A stretch of 64,000 bases of DNA from Betaproteobacteria bacterium Ga0077523 (GCA_001464695.1 LNDQ01000040.1:1-64000), one strand, 5' to 3'; positions 43,301 through 51,606 are shown, numbered from the stretch's first letter. The notes: generated by a model from the letters alone, not told the origin. Program-made: numbers and translations.

Positions 43301-43436
43301 CCCGCTGGCCATCGTCGTGATCGGCGGCCTCGCTACTTCCACCGCACTCACACTGGTCATCCTGCCCCTGCTCTACCGGCGCTTCGGCGATGCACCTGCG
43401 CCGGTCGCCGAACCTCTTGGTGAGGACACACCATGA
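40344..43436 (+). CDS. czcA: Heavy-metal RND efflux pump (CzcA/CusA family)
   Basis: A 1,030-residue inner-membrane proton/metal antiporter. Heavy-metal RND features are FFNLPIDAFPDVSSTQVEI, the porter motif DFQEGTDIYWARQQVNERL, and TM4 carrying the proton-relay Asp in GGLAIAIGMLVDASVVIVEN. That TM4 form is closer to monovalent-metal (Cus-like) pumps than to the zinc/cobalt CzcA form with DFGxIVDGAV, so the metal is uncertain. Twelve helices are present; the end reads LVILPLLYRRFGDAPAP. No standard ribosome site precedes the ATG, which abuts a hairpin. The stop overlaps the czcC-like start. Confidence 0.92.
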   Translation: MTRLIRLCLSQRLLALAATLLLSVAGVNAFFNLPIDAFPDVSSTQVEIIMKAPGMTPEEVENRIVAPIELEMLGIPKQRTLRSVSKVAIADITIDFQEGTDIYWARQQVNERLNNVIGDLPEGVTGGLAPITTPLGEMFMFTIEGGDLSLAERRTLLDWTIRPRLRTVAGVADVNSLGGYVRTFEVVPDSAALAARGMRLTELERALRVNNRNDGAGRLADGEEALLVRAEGSIRTLDDVRAIVIGERSAIPVRVAEVAEVRIGTLTRYGFVTRDGEGEAVQGLVLGLRGANARQVVSGVRARLAELAPALPPGVRIDVFYDRAHLVDRAVGTVSKALIEAIMLVVVLLLLFLGDLRAAVVVAATLPLAALVTFILMRETGMSANLMSLGGLAIAIGMLVDASVVIVENIVNRLANERTGPAKTRVVMRAVQEVAVPVAAGIAIIVIVFLPLLTLEGLEGKLFKPVAWAIIFALSGSLLLALTVIPVLASLVIRPRAHREPWLMRTLTRAYRPLLAFALNREKTVAGVAGLLLAVAGVAYFATGKTFMPTLDEGDLIMQLEALPSIGLEASVNQNVAIQKAILAQVPEVTRVVARTGTDELGLDPMGLNQSDVFMNLKPRGEWRTADKQDIVESVRRVMSAFPGTDYSFTQPIEMRVAEMLTGVRGQLAVKIFGPDLTTLDRLAHEVEAVLKTVPGNRDVFRVTNEGFQYLRVDINRFATGHQKLTVDEIEDDLRAQVEGRRVGTVIEGHRRTPLVIRGHGDLRSSATLFQNQNIVMPDGRAVPLGTVATLTRVDGPVKIDRENASRYAMVQSGVLGRDLVGFVDDARRMIADRVPLPDGYTITWGGQFENQQRAARRLAVVIPIALALIVAVLYTTFGSLRQTALVVANIPFALVGGIVALWGSGQYLSVPASVGFIALLGIAVLNGVVLMSTFNQLRAAGLTAEQVAIEGAQRRLRPVLMTASIAAFGLVPLLFATGPGSEIQRPLAIVVIGGLATSTALTLVILPLLYRRFGDAPAPVAEPLGEDTP

Positions 43437-44698
43437 AACGATTCGCCCTTGCCATCACGATGAGCGTTGCGATCGGGCAGGTGCACGCGGACCAACCCGC
43501 CGCCGATCCGTCGCTGCCGCCGGTCGCTGCCGTGGAACGCGCCCTCACCGCCTACCCTACGGTAAAGGCGGCGCGCGACACTGTGCGATTCGAGCAGGCG
43601 AACGACCGGCGACTGCAGGCCGGCCCGTACGAATTCGCGATCCGCGGCGGCTATCAGAGCCACAGCATCGACCGCGGCCGCTACTCGGAATGGGACGTGG
43701 GCATCGAGCGGGCGATCCGTCTGCCGAACAAGACGCGCGTCGACAATGCGATCGGCGCGCAGGGCGTGGAGCTCGCACGGCGCGCGGCGTACAGCGCATG
43801 GTGCGACGGGGCCCGCACGATGCTCAAGCTCTGGTTCGCGTGGGTCCGCGAGAGCGTGCAGCTCGAACTGCTGCAGCGGCAGGCGGAGTTCCTGCGCACG
43901 CAGCAGGTCGTCGTGACCAAGCGTGCGCGCGTCGGCGATGCTCCGCGGGTCGAGGTGAATCTCGCCGAAGCCTCGGTGGCGCAGGCCGAAGCGAGTGTGG
44001 CTGCATTCCAGGGCCGCGAGGAAGGCGCGCGCGCCGCCCTCGAACGGACCTTCCCGGGCCTGGTGGTGCCGGCCATTGCGCCGCTCGGCGATCCCCGCCC
44101 GCTCGACGGCGATCTCGACTTCTATCTCGATCGCGTGCGGATCCACAACGACGAGGTGCGCGTCGCGCGCGCCTTCACGCGGCGCGCCCGCCTGTATGCC
44201 GATCGAGCCGCGGCCGACCAGGTACCCGACCCCGCCATCGGGGCACGCCTGTCATCGGACCGCAGCGTGCCGGACCGCATCGCGGGTGTTTACATCGTCG
44301 TGCCGATCCCGGGCCGGGCACGCGCCGCCTTCGCCGACGGCATACGCGCGCAATCCGATGCCGCACTGAACCAGGAGGTCGCCGTGCTGCAGCGCATCAG
44401 CGCCGACGTCGCGGCGATGGTCGGCCAGGCCAAGGGCGCCTACGCCGCATGGCAGCGCGCCCGCGCGGCAGCCGACGGCATGTCGCGCAATGCCGAAAGC
44501 ATGGTGCGGTCGTGGCAGCTCAAGGAGGCATCGCTGTCGGATGTGCTGATCGCCCGGCGCCTTGCGGTCGAATCGGCTCTCTCCGCAGGCCTCGCGCGCA
44601 CCGAAGCGGAGGAGTCGCGCCACCGGCTGCTCATCGAAGCGCACATCCTCTGGAACGATCCGGAAGAGGAAGCGGCCGAAAACGCACCGGACAGGTAA
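43433..44698 (+). CDS. czcC: CzcC-type outer-membrane efflux protein
   Basis: A 421-residue TolC-superfamily duct. Signal peptide MKRFALAITMSVAIGQVHA, then the first OEP repeat (AVERALTAYPTVKAARDTVRFEQAN) and the second (AFTRRARLYADRAAADQVPDP ... YIVVPIPGRARAAFADG). The gene overlaps czcA by 4 bp and completes the tripartite pump. It is placed after A rather than before B as in the classical czcCBA order, giving B-A-C. It converges with the ferredoxin gene that ends the ebo operon, with a 12-bp gap. Confidence 0.88.
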   Translation: MKRFALAITMSVAIGQVHADQPAADPSLPPVAAVERALTAYPTVKAARDTVRFEQANDRRLQAGPYEFAIRGGYQSHSIDRGRYSEWDVGIERAIRLPNKTRVDNAIGAQGVELARRAAYSAWCDGARTMLKLWFAWVRESVQLELLQRQAEFLRTQQVVVTKRARVGDAPRVEVNLAEASVAQAEASVAAFQGREEGARAALERTFPGLVVPAIAPLGDPRPLDGDLDFYLDRVRIHNDEVRVARAFTRRARLYADRAAADQVPDPAIGARLSSDRSVPDRIAGVYIVVPIPGRARAAFADGIRAQSDAALNQEVAVLQRISADVAAMVGQAKGAYAAWQRARAAADGMSRNAESMVRSWQLKEASLSDVLIARRLAVESALSAGLARTEAEESRHRLLIEAHILWNDPEEEAAENAPDR

Positions 44699-44710
44699 GG
44701 CAGCCCAGTA

Positions 44711-45025
44711 TCAGGGTGCGGGCACGGGAACGAGCCGGATCGCGTGCTCCGGACAGGCCTTGATGCATAGACCGCAAGCGTGACAATCCACCGCACGCAC
44801 CGCGTACGCCTGGCGGTTGCCGTGCGCCCAGGCCTTCATCTTCCCCAGCAGCGACAGCGCGGCGCGGTCGCCCGCTTCCAGCGGGCGGATCTCGAAAACG
44901 TCGAACGGACAGACCTGTACGCAGGCTTCCTTCGCCTCGCAGCGATTGCGATCGATGACTGGCACGACGCGACCGGGTTCGCCCGCGCATGTCACCTCAA
45001 ACCCCCGCTGCAACGGGGCGGTCAT
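44711..45025 (-). CDS. Two-cluster 4Fe-4S ferredoxin
   Basis: A 104-residue cytoplasmic electron carrier with two cluster motifs: CEAKEACVQVCP (first, with a CxxxxxC start) and CHACGLCIKACP (second, canonical CxxCxxCxxxCP). The spacing between motifs is enlarged by a loop (DRAALSLLGKMKAWAHGN). The ATG at 45025 lies 19 bp after the eboC stop on the same strand, so it is the last gene of the ebo operon. It suggests that an iron-sulphur redox step accompanies the Ebo pathway here; it is not one of the six core ebo genes. Confidence 0.88.
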   Translation of the reverse strand: MTAPLQRGFEVTCAGEPGRVVPVIDRNRCEAKEACVQVCPFDVFEIRPLEAGDRAALSLLGKMKAWAHGNRQAYAVRAVDCHACGLCIKACPEHAIRLVPVPAP

Positions 45026-45044
45026 GCGACGCGGGGTCTCTCGA

Positions 45045-45917
45045 TCACGTGCCGGACACCCACCGCTGCAGCAGGATGGTGAGGACGAACGCGGCAACCG
45101 CGAGGCCGGCCGCCAGCAGCTTGCCGTCGCCGGCCAGCACGACGGCATCGAGCAGCGACATGCCGGCGATCAGGGTGACCACCGCTTTCGGTACATCGCC
45201 CCGCGCGCGCCGCCGCAGACGCTGCAGCGCGAATGCCATCATGCCGACGTAGAGAACCCACGGCAGCCAGGTAACCGGCATCGCGATGGCCAGCAGCGCG
45301 CCGTACACGACGGGCACCGCGAGAAAACCGAGCGGCCACAGCGCGCCGATGCGATCGAGATGCTCCTGCTTGGCGATGTAGGTGAGGCCGATCAGGTGAC
45401 ACAGCAGTGCCGTCGCAGCGAGCCAGACCGTGCCGGGCAGCAGCGTGGCCACGCTGTACGCCGCGGTCAGATACACGCATACGCGGCACAGACCCATGAC
45501 GAGCGGGCTCAGCACGTTGCCCTTGTGGTGGGCGTCGTAGTGCACGATGAACGCCGACAGCGCCAGCGCCGCCACCAGGGCGCGCCAGGCCGGCAGCCCG
45601 TCGGCGCCACGGCTTACCACCATGACGATCACGGTGCCGACCGCCAATAGACCGAACCCGATCGTGAACACCTGCTGCGCCGACACCTGTCCCGACGGAA
45701 TCGGACGATCGGGCCGATGCTGCGCATCGAACTCGCGGTCGAACGCGTCGTTCAGGAACATGCCGCCCACGTAGAACAGCGACAGCGCCAGCATCAGCAG
45801 CGGCAGCCGCGCATCGCCGAGCGCGGCGCCGGTCAGCAACACGCCCACGAGGACATTGGTCCAGACCGTGGGCAGGTTCGAGATGCGCCCGAGCCGCAGT
45901 GCGAGTGTCAGCGTCAT
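45045..45917 (-). CDS. eboC: EboC: UbiA-family prenyltransferase
   Basis: A 290-residue integral-membrane UbiA superfamily member with about eight helices. The first Asp-rich motif is NDAFDREFDAQHRPDRPIPS (about residues 60-80). The second conserved region near LIGLTYIAKQEHLDRIG replaces the usual DxxxD-type loop. UbiA enzymes join prenyl diphosphate to an aromatic or other acceptor in the membrane. The ATG at 45917 overlaps the eboE stop (ATGA). Identification as EboC rests on the complete set of ebo neighbours. Confidence 0.9.
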   Translation of the reverse strand: MTLTLALRLGRISNLPTVWTNVLVGVLLTGAALGDARLPLLMLALSLFYVGGMFLNDAFDREFDAQHRPDRPIPSGQVSAQQVFTIGFGLLAVGTVIVMVVSRGADGLPAWRALVAALALSAFIVHYDAHHKGNVLSPLVMGLCRVCVYLTAAYSVATLLPGTVWLAATALLCHLIGLTYIAKQEHLDRIGALWPLGFLAVPVVYGALLAIAMPVTWLPWVLYVGMMAFALQRLRRRARGDVPKAVVTLIAGMSLLDAVVLAGDGKLLAAGLAVAAFVLTILLQRWVSGT

Positions 45918-47113
45918 GCGGCAAGCTCCGAGCGCACCCACGCCAGCTCGCGCGCCACGGCTTCGTCCACCGAACCGCTGCGAAACGGTTCGGGCAGCAC
46001 ATCCCAGGTGTAGGTTTCCACTTCGAGATGAGCAGTGAACGGACGCGCACGATGCTGGGCCAGCACTTCACGGACGAACGACTGCGTCGACGCGAACGGT
46101 GCGAGGCGATCGAGGAAGATGGGCACATGGAAATGCACGCGCCACTCGCGCTCGCGCGCTTCCCCGTTCACCGTGGCAAACGCTTCGGGCAGGTCGCTGA
46201 AACGGCGCAGGCCCGCGGGCCCGCGCTCGATCACCTGGTGCAGGTAGACCGGATCGTCGAACCGACGCAACGCCGCGAGCGCCTCGGCATCGAGTTGCGG
46301 TAGGCGCAGGCCGGCGCTGATCTGCAGCTTGTGGACGCGGATACCAGCCGCATCGAGCCGGCCGACGCAGGCCGCAGCATCCTCGAATTCCACCGCGGCG
46401 TGACACAGGTCCAGGCACAGGCCCAGATGGTCGTGCAATGCCTGCGCTGCAGGCGCACGCTCGAGGCCGGTCAGTTCACCCAGGCGCCGCACGGCGGCGG
46501 CGCCATGCAGGTCACGCTGGAAGAAGCCGAGCACCTCGTCGATGGTTTCCAGGAAGCAGTGGGGTTCGGGTTCCAGCGCCAGCGCAATGGAACGTCCGGT
46601 ACGGCGGCGCACGTCGACCAGATACGCGACGTGCCGCAACAGGTTCTCCACGATGAGCGCCACATCCCCCGCACCACCCAGCGCCGGCTTGTACGCCCCC
46701 GGCACGGTGCTGATGCTGCCCTCGATCGCCGCGTCTTCAGGCAGTAGTTGCACCATCAGGTCGGCGAGCTGATTGGTGTAGCGCAGCCGCTCGGGGTCGC
46801 GCCAGTCCGGCAGATAGACGTCTTCCTTGACGCGCGTCCCATGGAACGTGCCGTACGGAAAACCGTTGATGGTGAAGACATACATGCGGTTCCGCGCGAG
46901 GAAGTCGCGGAACTCCCGCATGACCTCGGACGCAGCCAATTCGGCGGCCGCGCGCCCCGACAACCGGAGTCCGACCCCGAAATCGCCGGCTGGGCTCAGC
47001 CGGTCGCGCACCGCCGTGACGTACCGCTCCAGATTCGAGCGGACCTCGGCCCAGGTTTCGCCGGGGTGGATGTTGCTGCAGTAGGTGAGATGGCCCCCGG
47101 CGCCGAGATTCAC
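45914..47113 (-). CDS. eboE: EboE: sugar-phosphate isomerase-like TIM-barrel protein
   Basis: A 399-residue protein of the xylose isomerase-like TIM-barrel superfamily. It starts VNLGAGGHLTYCSNIHPGET (GTG at 47113), a typical EboE N-terminus. Candidate metal ligands are Glu in ALALEPEPHCFLETIDE, Asp/His in LGLCLDLCHAAVEFED and His in VHFHVPIF. The GTG overlaps the eboD stop by three bases and the stop overlaps the eboC start, showing translational coupling. Reaction unknown; the family is described as a metabolite-traffic protein in ebo clusters. Confidence 0.92.
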   Translation of the reverse strand: MNLGAGGHLTYCSNIHPGETWAEVRSNLERYVTAVRDRLSPAGDFGVGLRLSGRAAAELAASEVMREFRDFLARNRMYVFTINGFPYGTFHGTRVKEDVYLPDWRDPERLRYTNQLADLMVQLLPEDAAIEGSISTVPGAYKPALGGAGDVALIVENLLRHVAYLVDVRRRTGRSIALALEPEPHCFLETIDEVLGFFQRDLHGAAAVRRLGELTGLERAPAAQALHDHLGLCLDLCHAAVEFEDAAACVGRLDAAGIRVHKLQISAGLRLPQLDAEALAALRRFDDPVYLHQVIERGPAGLRRFSDLPEAFATVNGEAREREWRVHFHVPIFLDRLAPFASTQSFVREVLAQHRARPFTAHLEVETYTWDVLPEPFRSGSVDEAVARELAWVRSELAA

Positions 47114-48321
47114 GCGCCGAGCTCCTGCCGCCGCAGCCAGGTGAGCGCGTGCAGGATCTCTCCGGTGTCCATGTGGTGTACTTCTTCGCCGACGCCGAGA
47201 TCGCGCAGCAGCGTGATGGTGAGTTCGCCGCCGAGATGCTCGCGAAACTCCTCGAGCCCGCGCAGCAGTAGCCAATGGCCGTCGTTGTCGCGCGATTCGA
47301 GTGCCGGATGCCAGAGATGGAACCCGAGCCGCTTCAGCAGTGCGTGCACCCGGTCCTCGCCGCCCGCGGGCAGCATGCCGACCTGCGCCGAGTAGCGCGC
47401 GTCCAGCGCGAGGCCGATGGCCACCGCCTCACCGTGCCGCAGTTCGTGACTGGTCAGGGCTTCCAGCTTGTGCGCCGACCAGTGGCCGTAGTCGAGCGGA
47501 CGGGCGCTGCCGCTCTCGAACGGATCGCCGCCATGGGCGATCTGGCGCATGTGCAGCTCGGCGCAACGGCGGATCATGCGCGCCATGGCAGCGGGTTCGC
47601 AGTCGCGCAACACCGTGGCCGACGCTTCGAGCCATTCGAAGAACACGCGGTCGCGGATGAGCGCGACCTTCACGGCTTCGGCGATGCCGGCGATCTTGTC
47701 GCGCGGCTGCAGGGTGCGCAGAAAGACCGCATCGTTCAGCACGGCGAACGGCGGCGCGAATGCACCCAGCAGGTTCTTCATGCCGAAGGCGTTGACGCCG
47801 TTCTTCACGCCGACGCCGGAGTCGTTCTGCGCGAGCACGGTGGTAGGCACCCTGATGTGGCGAATGCCTCGATGCGTAGTCGCCGCGACGTAGCCGATGA
47901 GGTCGAGGAACGCTCCCCCGCCGATGCCGACCACGAATGCGTGGCGATCGATGCCGAGTTCCACCAGGCGATGCTGCAGGCGCGTGACCAGCGCCGGATC
48001 GTTCTTGACCTGCTCGCCGCCGGGCACGATCTCCGGGTGCGCGACGAGCTCCATGGTTTCACCATGCACGTCCGCATAGCCCGCGATGTCGTGGGCGAGC
48101 GAGGCGAAGGAAGCCGCGACGTTGGAGTCGATGAAGACCACGACCCGATGGCGCTTTCCCGCCTCGCGCCGGGCAATGGTTTCGGCAAAGATCGGATTGT
48201 CGTGCGCGAACAGGTGATCCGTGAAATGCACCGGATACTCGTAGCGCACCGCAAAGGACTGCAGATACGCGGCCGGCCGTGCTTCGTTGCCGACCGGCAG
48301 AATCTTCAAATCGGCGCTCAC
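47110..48321 (-). CDS. eboD: EboD: sugar-phosphate cyclase (3-dehydroquinate synthase superfamily)
   Basis: A 403-residue NAD-dependent cyclase. The nucleotide site is VGIGGGAFLDLIGYVAATTH (about 131-150). The signature VPTTVLAQNDSGVGVKNGVN differs from dehydroquinate synthase (DSSVGGKTAIN) and is nearer the KN form of 2-epi-5-epi-valiolone synthases. Likely metal ligands are Glu215 (GIAEAVK), His284 (GHWSAHKLE) and His296 (RHGEAVAIG). So it probably cyclises a sugar phosphate other than DAHP. The GTG at 48321 follows a GGGGGAG site. EboB lies 26 bp upstream. Confidence 0.92.
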   Translation of the reverse strand: MSADLKILPVGNEARPAAYLQSFAVRYEYPVHFTDHLFAHDNPIFAETIARREAGKRHRVVVFIDSNVAASFASLAHDIAGYADVHGETMELVAHPEIVPGGEQVKNDPALVTRLQHRLVELGIDRHAFVVGIGGGAFLDLIGYVAATTHRGIRHIRVPTTVLAQNDSGVGVKNGVNAFGMKNLLGAFAPPFAVLNDAVFLRTLQPRDKIAGIAEAVKVALIRDRVFFEWLEASATVLRDCEPAAMARMIRRCAELHMRQIAHGGDPFESGSARPLDYGHWSAHKLEALTSHELRHGEAVAIGLALDARYSAQVGMLPAGGEDRVHALLKRLGFHLWHPALESRDNDGHWLLLRGLEEFREHLGGELTITLLRDLGVGEEVHHMDTGEILHALTWLRRQELGA

Positions 48322-48347
48322 CCTCTGTCTCCCCCCTGCCCCGCGTC

Positions 48348-49274
48348 TTATTTGAATACCGTCGCCTCGATGCGGGCGTCGATGGCGGGCGTTTCGCCGA
48401 TGCGCGGGGTCTGCCCGCGCAGGACCGAGTTGCCTTCGAACAGCGTGCGCTGGTCGATCGGGTCCGGCGACATCCAATCCGACTCCTTCATCTGGCCGCT
48501 CTGTCCGAATGCCTTGAGCGCGTTGCCGTAGCAGGTGGCGACCACGTCCGCCTCCTTGATGCCGCGCTCCAGCATGAGCCGCGCCGTCTTCGGCACGGCC
48601 AGCGGATCGGACACGCCCCAGTCGGCGCTCGAATCGATGAAGATGCGCTCGGAGCCGTACTGCTTCACGATCTCCACCATGCGCTCGTTGCCCATCTTGG
48701 TGTTGGGATAGATGGTGAATGCCGCCCAGAAGCCGCGGTCGAGCACTTCGCGCACCGTTTCTTCGTTGTTGTGGTCGATCACCACGCGATTCGGTGCGAC
48801 ACCCATCTCGATCGCGACGTCCATGCTGCGGCTGGTACCGGCCTTCTTGTCGCGGTGCGGGGTGTGCACCTGGACCAGCATCTCGAATTCCTTGGCGAGC
48901 GCCAACTGGGCACGGTAGTACTTGTCCTCGATGGGTGTCTGATCGTCGTAGCCGATCTCGCCCACCGCCACCACGCCTTCCTTGGACAAATAGCGCGGCA
49001 GGACGTCGAGCACCGCTTCGGCGAGCGCCTCGTTGTTCGCTTCCTTGCTGTTCAAGCCGATGGTGCAGTAATGGCGGATGCCGAACTGCGACGCGCGGAA
49101 GCGCTCCCAGCCCACCAGGCTCGACAGGTAATCGATGTAGGCACCGACGTTGGTACGCGGTTGGCCGAGCCAGAAGGCCGGCTCGACGACGGCGACGATG
49201 CCGGCGGCAGCCATGCGTTCATAGTCGTCGGTCGTGCGGGCCGCCATGTGGATGTGCGGGTCGATGAATCGCAT
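48348..49274 (-). CDS. eboB: EboB: TatD-family metal-dependent hydrolase
   Basis: A 308-residue amidohydrolase-superfamily TIM barrel. Metal motif HxH is in FIDPHIHMAART near the N-terminus; other ligands are Glu in VGEIGYDDQTP, His in LVQVHTPHRDK, His in VVIDHNNEETV and Asp in FIDSSADWGVSDP. TatD relatives are nucleases, but the ebo members have an unknown substrate. The ATG at 49274 has GGAGGAG. The gene is 20 bp after eboA and 26 bp before eboD. Confidence 0.92.
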   Translation of the reverse strand: MRFIDPHIHMAARTTDDYERMAAAGIVAVVEPAFWLGQPRTNVGAYIDYLSSLVGWERFRASQFGIRHYCTIGLNSKEANNEALAEAVLDVLPRYLSKEGVVAVGEIGYDDQTPIEDKYYRAQLALAKEFEMLVQVHTPHRDKKAGTSRSMDVAIEMGVAPNRVVIDHNNEETVREVLDRGFWAAFTIYPNTKMGNERMVEIVKQYGSERIFIDSSADWGVSDPLAVPKTARLMLERGIKEADVVATCYGNALKAFGQSGQMKESDWMSPDPIDQRTLFEGNSVLRGQTPRIGETPAIDARIEATVFK

Positions 49275-49294
49275 GGTGAAGCTCCTCCGTTCTT

Positions 49295-50170
49295 CTATTG
49301 GAACTGCAGCGCAGACTTCCAGTCGATGCCCTGGGCCGCTACCGCGTCGCGTACCGAAGCATACCGCTCCAGGAGCTGGCGGGCTGCCGGATCGCGTGCC
49401 CGCTGCAGTGCCAGCACCCCTGCCGCCCGCTCGGGCGGCAGGCCGGTCGACAGCACGCGTTCGAGATCGCTCAGCAACTGCCCTTGCGCGAAAGGTCCAA
49501 CGCAGCGCCACAGTTCCGGGCTGACCGGGCGGCCAGCGGCCCAGCGCTCGTGGGCATAGTCGCCGAGCATGCGGGCGAGTGCCGCGTTGGCCCGGCCATC
49601 GAGGCCGACGATCGGGTCGAGTTCGCTGCCGACGAACAGCGCCTTCAGCACCATCTGGTTCCAGGCGTCCTCGGCCAGTTGCTCCGCCGGATAGGGGTTG
49701 CGGTGCGCAACGGCTTCGAACACCACTTTCATGTTGGTGCGCACGCCCTCTGCAGCGCGCAGGCGATGGCGCGGGGGATCGGGATACAACGGCAGGCCGC
49801 GATAGAACGCGACCAGCTCGTCGATATCGGCCGTCGCACACAACTGATCGAGTCGTCGCACGAAGGCATCGACGTCGCCGGAGACAGCCAGCAGCAGCAC
49901 CACTCGCCCGGCCTGATCCACAGTCCACAGGGACGGGTCCCAGCCCGGCCGGGCACGCGTGGCCGCGGACAGTTCCGCCCGCGGGAGTACCAGCGGGGCC
50001 TTGCCCAGTTTGCGTGACACCAGGCTGATCGAGCGGTACAGATCGCGGTCCGAGCCGCCACCTGCCAATCCGGCCAGCGCTTCCCGCAGCCATCCGGCCG
50101 CGGCCGCATCGACCTTCTGCGCGATCCATTTCTGGAGCAGCTGGGACGGTGGCGTGGCGGAATCAGGCAT
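49295..50170 (-). CDS. eboA: EboA-family protein
   Basis: A 291-residue largely helical soluble protein without recognised catalytic motif. It matches the EboA pattern with a Trp-containing N-terminal helix (AAAAGWLREALAGLAGGGSD), ISLVSRKLGKAPLVLP, the WNQMVLKALFVGSELDPIVG segment, and C-terminal repeats ending WKSALQFQ. Its role in the pathway is not defined; being soluble, it may be a scaffold or binding protein. It lies 25 bp downstream of eboF. Confidence 0.88.
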   Translation of the reverse strand: MPDSATPPSQLLQKWIAQKVDAAAAGWLREALAGLAGGGSDRDLYRSISLVSRKLGKAPLVLPRAELSAATRARPGWDPSLWTVDQAGRVVLLLAVSGDVDAFVRRLDQLCATADIDELVAFYRGLPLYPDPPRHRLRAAEGVRTNMKVVFEAVAHRNPYPAEQLAEDAWNQMVLKALFVGSELDPIVGLDGRANAALARMLGDYAHERWAAGRPVSPELWRCVGPFAQGQLLSDLERVLSTGLPPERAAGVLALQRARDPAARQLLERYASVRDAVAAQGIDWKSALQFQ

Positions 50171-50195
50171 GGTGTCGAATGTCAGGTGTGCAATC

Positions 50196-51593
50196 TCAGG
50201 CGGCGCGCCGCATGCCGGCGCGGTCCGCGAAGATGTGATCGAGGAGCAACTGCTTCACGGCAGTCGCCGGCACTGCACCTTCGGCCAGCAGGTCCGACGC
50301 GGAGGTGATGATGAGCGGCCCGTCCTCGGCGCGATCGGTGGGACGTCCATGGGACCCCTTGACGATGGTCGCATCGAGCGAGATCACGTCCATCAGGTAG
50401 CGCATGCCCAGCATCTTCCGCGCGAGGCGCGTGGCCACGGCAAGTTTCGGCAGCGCGATGCGCGGATCGATCAGCAGCTCCACCGGGTCGTACCCCGGCT
50501 TGCGGTGGATGTCGACCGTGCGGGCGAAATCGGGCGCGCGCGCGTCATCGAGAAAGTGGTAGTAGGTGAACCAGCTGTCGGCCGCGGCGACCGCCACGAG
50601 TTCGCCGGAGCGCGCGTGATCCAGCCCTGCGGCACGCTTGCCGTTCTCGTCGAGCACCTGTTCCACGCCGGGCAGCTTGCGCAGGCAGGCCGCCACCTCG
50701 GGAATCAGTTCCGGGCGCGCCACGTAGACGTGAGCCAGTTGATGATCCGCCACGGCGAACGCATCCGAGGCGCCGGCATCGAGCTGCTCGCGCCCCTGCT
50801 CCAGGCGCACCTTGAGCCAGCCCGCCTGCCGCAAGGCACGATTGATGTGCACCGGTCGCGACACTTCGGTGATGCCGTACTCCGACAACACCACCACGTG
50901 TGCACCGAGCTTGCGAGCCTTCTCGATCAGCAGACCGCACAGGGCATCCACCTGCGCGACCTGCGCGGGGATGCCCGGGTGGTTCGGCCCGAACCGCTGC
51001 AGGTCGTAGTCGAGGTGCGGCAGGTACACGAGTGTCAGCGTCGGGCGCTGATGCTCGAGCACGTGCAATGCGCTGTGCGCGATCCAGCGGCTCGACTCGA
51101 TGTTCGCACCCGGCCCCCAGAACTTGAACAGGGGGAACTGTCCGAGCCGTTCCTGCAGCTCGTCCCGCAGTGCGTCGGGATGCGTGTAGATGTCCGGCAG
51201 CTTGCGCCCGTCCGCGGTGTACATGGGCCGCGGCGTGATCGACACGTCCGCCGACGAGTACATGTTGTACCACCAGAACAACTGCGCGCAGGTGAAGGCG
51301 GGATCGCGGCGCTTCGCGGCGTCCCACACCTTTTCGCCGCCGACCAGCCGGTTCGACTGGCGCCACAGCCACACTTCCGACAGATCGCGGAAATACCAGC
51401 CGTTGGCGACGATGCCGTGCTCGCGCGGCAATACCCCGGTCAGCATCGTGGACTGGACGGTCGTGGTCACGGCCGGCAGCACGGTCTGCAGCGGACGCAT
51501 CGCCCCCTGCTGCGCAAGAGCCTGCAGGTTGGGCGCGCCGCTCAGCAGCGCCGGTGTCAGCCCCACCACATTCAACACCAGAGTCGGTGTCAT
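50196..51593 (-). CDS. eboF: EboF: nucleotide pyrophosphatase/phosphodiesterase-like (alkaline phosphatase superfamily)
   Basis: A 465-residue member of the alkaline phosphatase superfamily. The nucleophile region is VLPAVTTTVQSTMLTGVLPR followed by EHGIVANGWYFRD; metal-site segments include VYLPHLDYDLQRFGPNHPG. Where most relatives read SDHGM, this protein reads LSEYGITEV, so two expected metal ligands (Asp, His) are Glu and Tyr. No signal peptide is seen. It is the first core ebo gene of the operon, 13 bp after the cytochrome c gene. Confidence 0.9.
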   Translation of the reverse strand: MTPTLVLNVVGLTPALLSGAPNLQALAQQGAMRPLQTVLPAVTTTVQSTMLTGVLPREHGIVANGWYFRDLSEVWLWRQSNRLVGGEKVWDAAKRRDPAFTCAQLFWWYNMYSSADVSITPRPMYTADGRKLPDIYTHPDALRDELQERLGQFPLFKFWGPGANIESSRWIAHSALHVLEHQRPTLTLVYLPHLDYDLQRFGPNHPGIPAQVAQVDALCGLLIEKARKLGAHVVVLSEYGITEVSRPVHINRALRQAGWLKVRLEQGREQLDAGASDAFAVADHQLAHVYVARPELIPEVAACLRKLPGVEQVLDENGKRAAGLDHARSGELVAVAAADSWFTYYHFLDDARAPDFARTVDIHRKPGYDPVELLIDPRIALPKLAVATRLARKMLGMRYLMDVISLDATIVKGSHGRPTDRAEDGPLIITSASDLLAEGAVPATAVKQLLLDHIFADRAGMRRAA

Positions 51594-51606
51594 GTGCGCG
51601 GCGAGT

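Noticed and set aside
44711-45148. Longer ferredoxin starting at 45148
   Set aside because: The extra 41 residues are Ser/Pro/Cys-rich and lie inside the eboC coding region; ATG at 45025 begins a normal ferredoxin.
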